From contig NZ_JAUWAV010000044.1 of NCBI RefSeq assembly GCF_030605225.1, forward strand, positions 1-32,918: a stretch of DNA of 32,918 nt, in the 5' to 3' direction. This document shows, in pieces, positions 31,987 to 32,918 of this stretch (positions are counted from its first letter, which is position 1; every line of letters starts with the position of its first letter). Position numbers and translations under genes: made by a program. Under the pieces are notes generated by a model. That model was not told where the DNA came from. It made no database searches and was given only the letters and a program-made list of their open reading frames with translations. Origin of the DNA: Geoalkalibacter sp. (GTDB lineage: Bacteria > Desulfobacterota > Desulfuromonadia > Desulfuromonadales > Geoalkalibacteraceae).

Positions 31987-32560
31987 AGCCAAACTCCCGC
32001 AGAAACCACTTCAGGCCTTCCAGGTACCCCGCCGAGGGGTCATGCGTCCGCGACCAGGCTGCCGCAGCCAGCAATTCCTCATCCGTCGGCGCAAGCTCGT
32101 GCAGGTCGGCGGCATGGTAACTTCCTGCCTGGTCGACCGCGGCGTAAAGCTTGAAGTGGATCTGATCGTAGCGACCGATAAAGCCGGCGGTCAGCTTCTC
32201 GCCGAAAGTCTTCCAGATCAGCCGACGGGCGAAGCCCTCCGGCAGGCCCATCCGGAACAAGCCCCCGTCTCCGCTACTGGGACCGTTATTGAGCCAGTCC
32301 ACCGGCAGACCCAGGTCCGTTGCGACCTCACCCGCGGCCTCGACCAGTGGTTTGGGCAGCGGCTCAGGGTCAACCAGCAGACCCTCGGCATCCGCCATGG
32401 CGACGACATCTACATCGCGCGTTACGCGCATGACCAGTCCGGTGGCCACCAAGGCGGTTCCCCCGCAAATGACCAGGCGATAGTGGGGCGCCGAAGCCAG
32501 GGCGAGCCTCCCGTTCAGTAGCCGCAACGCTTTGTCGAACTGTTCGTAGGAGTAAGTCAT
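31961..32560 (-). CDS. Nucleotidyltransferase-fold protein (DUF6036/AbiEii-like)
   Basis: A 199-residue protein with the minimal nucleotidyltransferase signature GGTALVATGLVMRVTRDVDVVA. Gly33-Gly34-Thr35 is followed by Asp49-Val-Asp51, the pair that would bind metal. KLYAAVDQAGSYHAADLHEL follows at about 137-156, where related proteins of the AbiEii/MenT group carry their conserved lysine and acidic residue. It resembles the DUF6036 family from memory. A strong promoter and inverted repeat lie directly upstream. AbiEii/MenT proteins are toxins that transfer nucleotides to tRNA or other targets, but no toxicity is shown here, and a housekeeping role is possible. Confidence 0.75.
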   Translation of the reverse strand: MTYSYEQFDKALRLLNGRLALASAPHYRLVICGGTALVATGLVMRVTRDVDVVAMADAEGLLVDPEPLPKPLVEAAGEVATDLGLPVDWLNNGPSSGDGGLFRMGLPEGFARRLIWKTFGEKLTAGFIGRYDQIHFKLYAAVDQAGSYHAADLHELAPTDEELLAAAAWSRTHDPSAGYLEGLKWFLREFGYGHLVERL

Positions 32561-32571
32561 TGTCTCTTCTC

Positions 32572-32588
32572 GTGCGCAATAAACGCAC
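32572..32588. promoter_or_regulatory. Inverted repeat at the transcription start, possible operator
   Basis: GTGCG (32572-32576) and CGCAC (32584-32588) are separated by 7 bp and lie over the -10 edge and expected start site of the pair's promoter. The winged-helix protein of the same operon is an obvious candidate ligand; this is inference. Confidence 0.4.
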
Positions 32589-32615
32589 TATAAGACACGC
32601 AATCAAGCATTGCAA
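32587..32615 (-). promoter_or_regulatory. Promoter of the nucleotidyltransferase/winged-helix pair
   Basis: On the minus strand TTGCAA (32610-32615), 17 bp, TATAGT (32587-32592), about 27 bp upstream of the ATG. Both elements and the spacing are near consensus. Confidence 0.65.
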
Positions 32616-32772
32616 ACATTTTATCAAAAGCCAACCCAGCGACTCGCGATGGGTGATTCGCCCACGGAAGGCACGCCGGGCCGGGCTTGGCCCCCGGAAG
32701 CTGAAAACTGGGTGGGCCGCGCCGCCGGGCTGTGCTAAGGTAGGCACCATCCAAAACACCGAGGCAGAAGTC

Positions 32773-32918
32773 ATGTACGGCTATTTCGACTACGACCATC
32801 CCCTGTTTCGCCCGCCCAGCGAGGCGCACAGCCTGATTTTCCAGATCACCCTGGGCTGCTCGCGCAACCGCTGCACCTTCTGCGGCATGTACAAGGACAA
32901 GGCCTTTCGCCTGCGGCC
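32773..32918 (+). CDS. Radical SAM protein, N-terminal fragment (runs off window)
   Basis: The first 48 codons of a plus-strand gene from the ATG at 32773, which has GAGG upstream. They start MYGYFDYDHPLFRPPSEAHS and reach GCSRNRCTFCGMYKDKAFR. The cysteine cluster C-x4-C-x2-C in GCS-N-CTFC-MYK is the cofactor-binding signature of a radical SAM family in which SAM and a [4Fe-4S] cluster are bound. The conserved KDK-FR tail of this motif supports the assignment. The rest of the protein is outside the window, so the reaction cannot be named. Confidence 0.8.
   Translation, partial: MYGYFDYDHPLFRPPSEAHSLIFQITLGCSRNRCTFCGMYKDKAFRLR

Overview
The window is GC-rich bacterial chromosome, most likely from a Desulfuromonadia (Geobacter/Desulfuromonas-like) member. 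This is inferred from a PpcA-like triheme cytochrome c7, a selenocysteine tRNA with a YedF-type selenium protein, a TAXI-type TRAP operon with a universal stress protein gene, and a DUF4382-type lipoprotein. No rRNA operon, phage or CRISPR array was seen.

Layout. Positions 1-111 are the end of an IS3-family element that has cut off the 5' part of a TAXI solute-binding protein gene, whose remnant runs to 807. The rest of that operon is intact: fused TRAP permease, UspA protein and a second complete TAXI binding protein (919-4764), ending in a bidirectional terminator shared with the cytochrome c7 gene. Then come an NDH-2-like flavoprotein (-), a tautomerase and an RlmD-type 23S rRNA methyltransferase (+), and a minus-strand operon of NtrC-type regulator, Cache/HAMP histidine kinase and small lipoprotein (8256-11865). 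Positions 12066-13942 hold yedF, a periplasmic-type PpiC/SurA-like isomerase and tRNA-Sec. Next are a zinc-ribbon protein behind a CRP/FNR-type palindrome, a DUF3597/DUF937 gene pair, and a DUF4382-type lipoprotein.

Positions 17405-26213 form a defence island: hsdM - YhcG-like PD-(D/E)xK nuclease - hsdS - Fic - hsdR. The first four genes overlap by 4 bp each. hsdR alone is separated by 49 bp, which carry a hairpin reaching into its ribosome-binding site.

The last part has a lipoprotein, a minus-strand operon (endonuclease/exonuclease/phosphatase-family protein, CIA30 protein, membrane glycosyltransferase 2), a TruC-like pseudouridine synthase, and a two-gene module of a nucleotidyltransferase-fold protein and a winged-helix protein behind a strong promoter with an inverted repeat. 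The window ends in the first codons of a radical SAM gene.

Most promising for novelty are the nucleotidyltransferase/winged-helix module, the nuclease- and Fic-bearing type I R-M operon with its hsdR leader hairpin, and the lipoyl-like domain in the TRAP permease.
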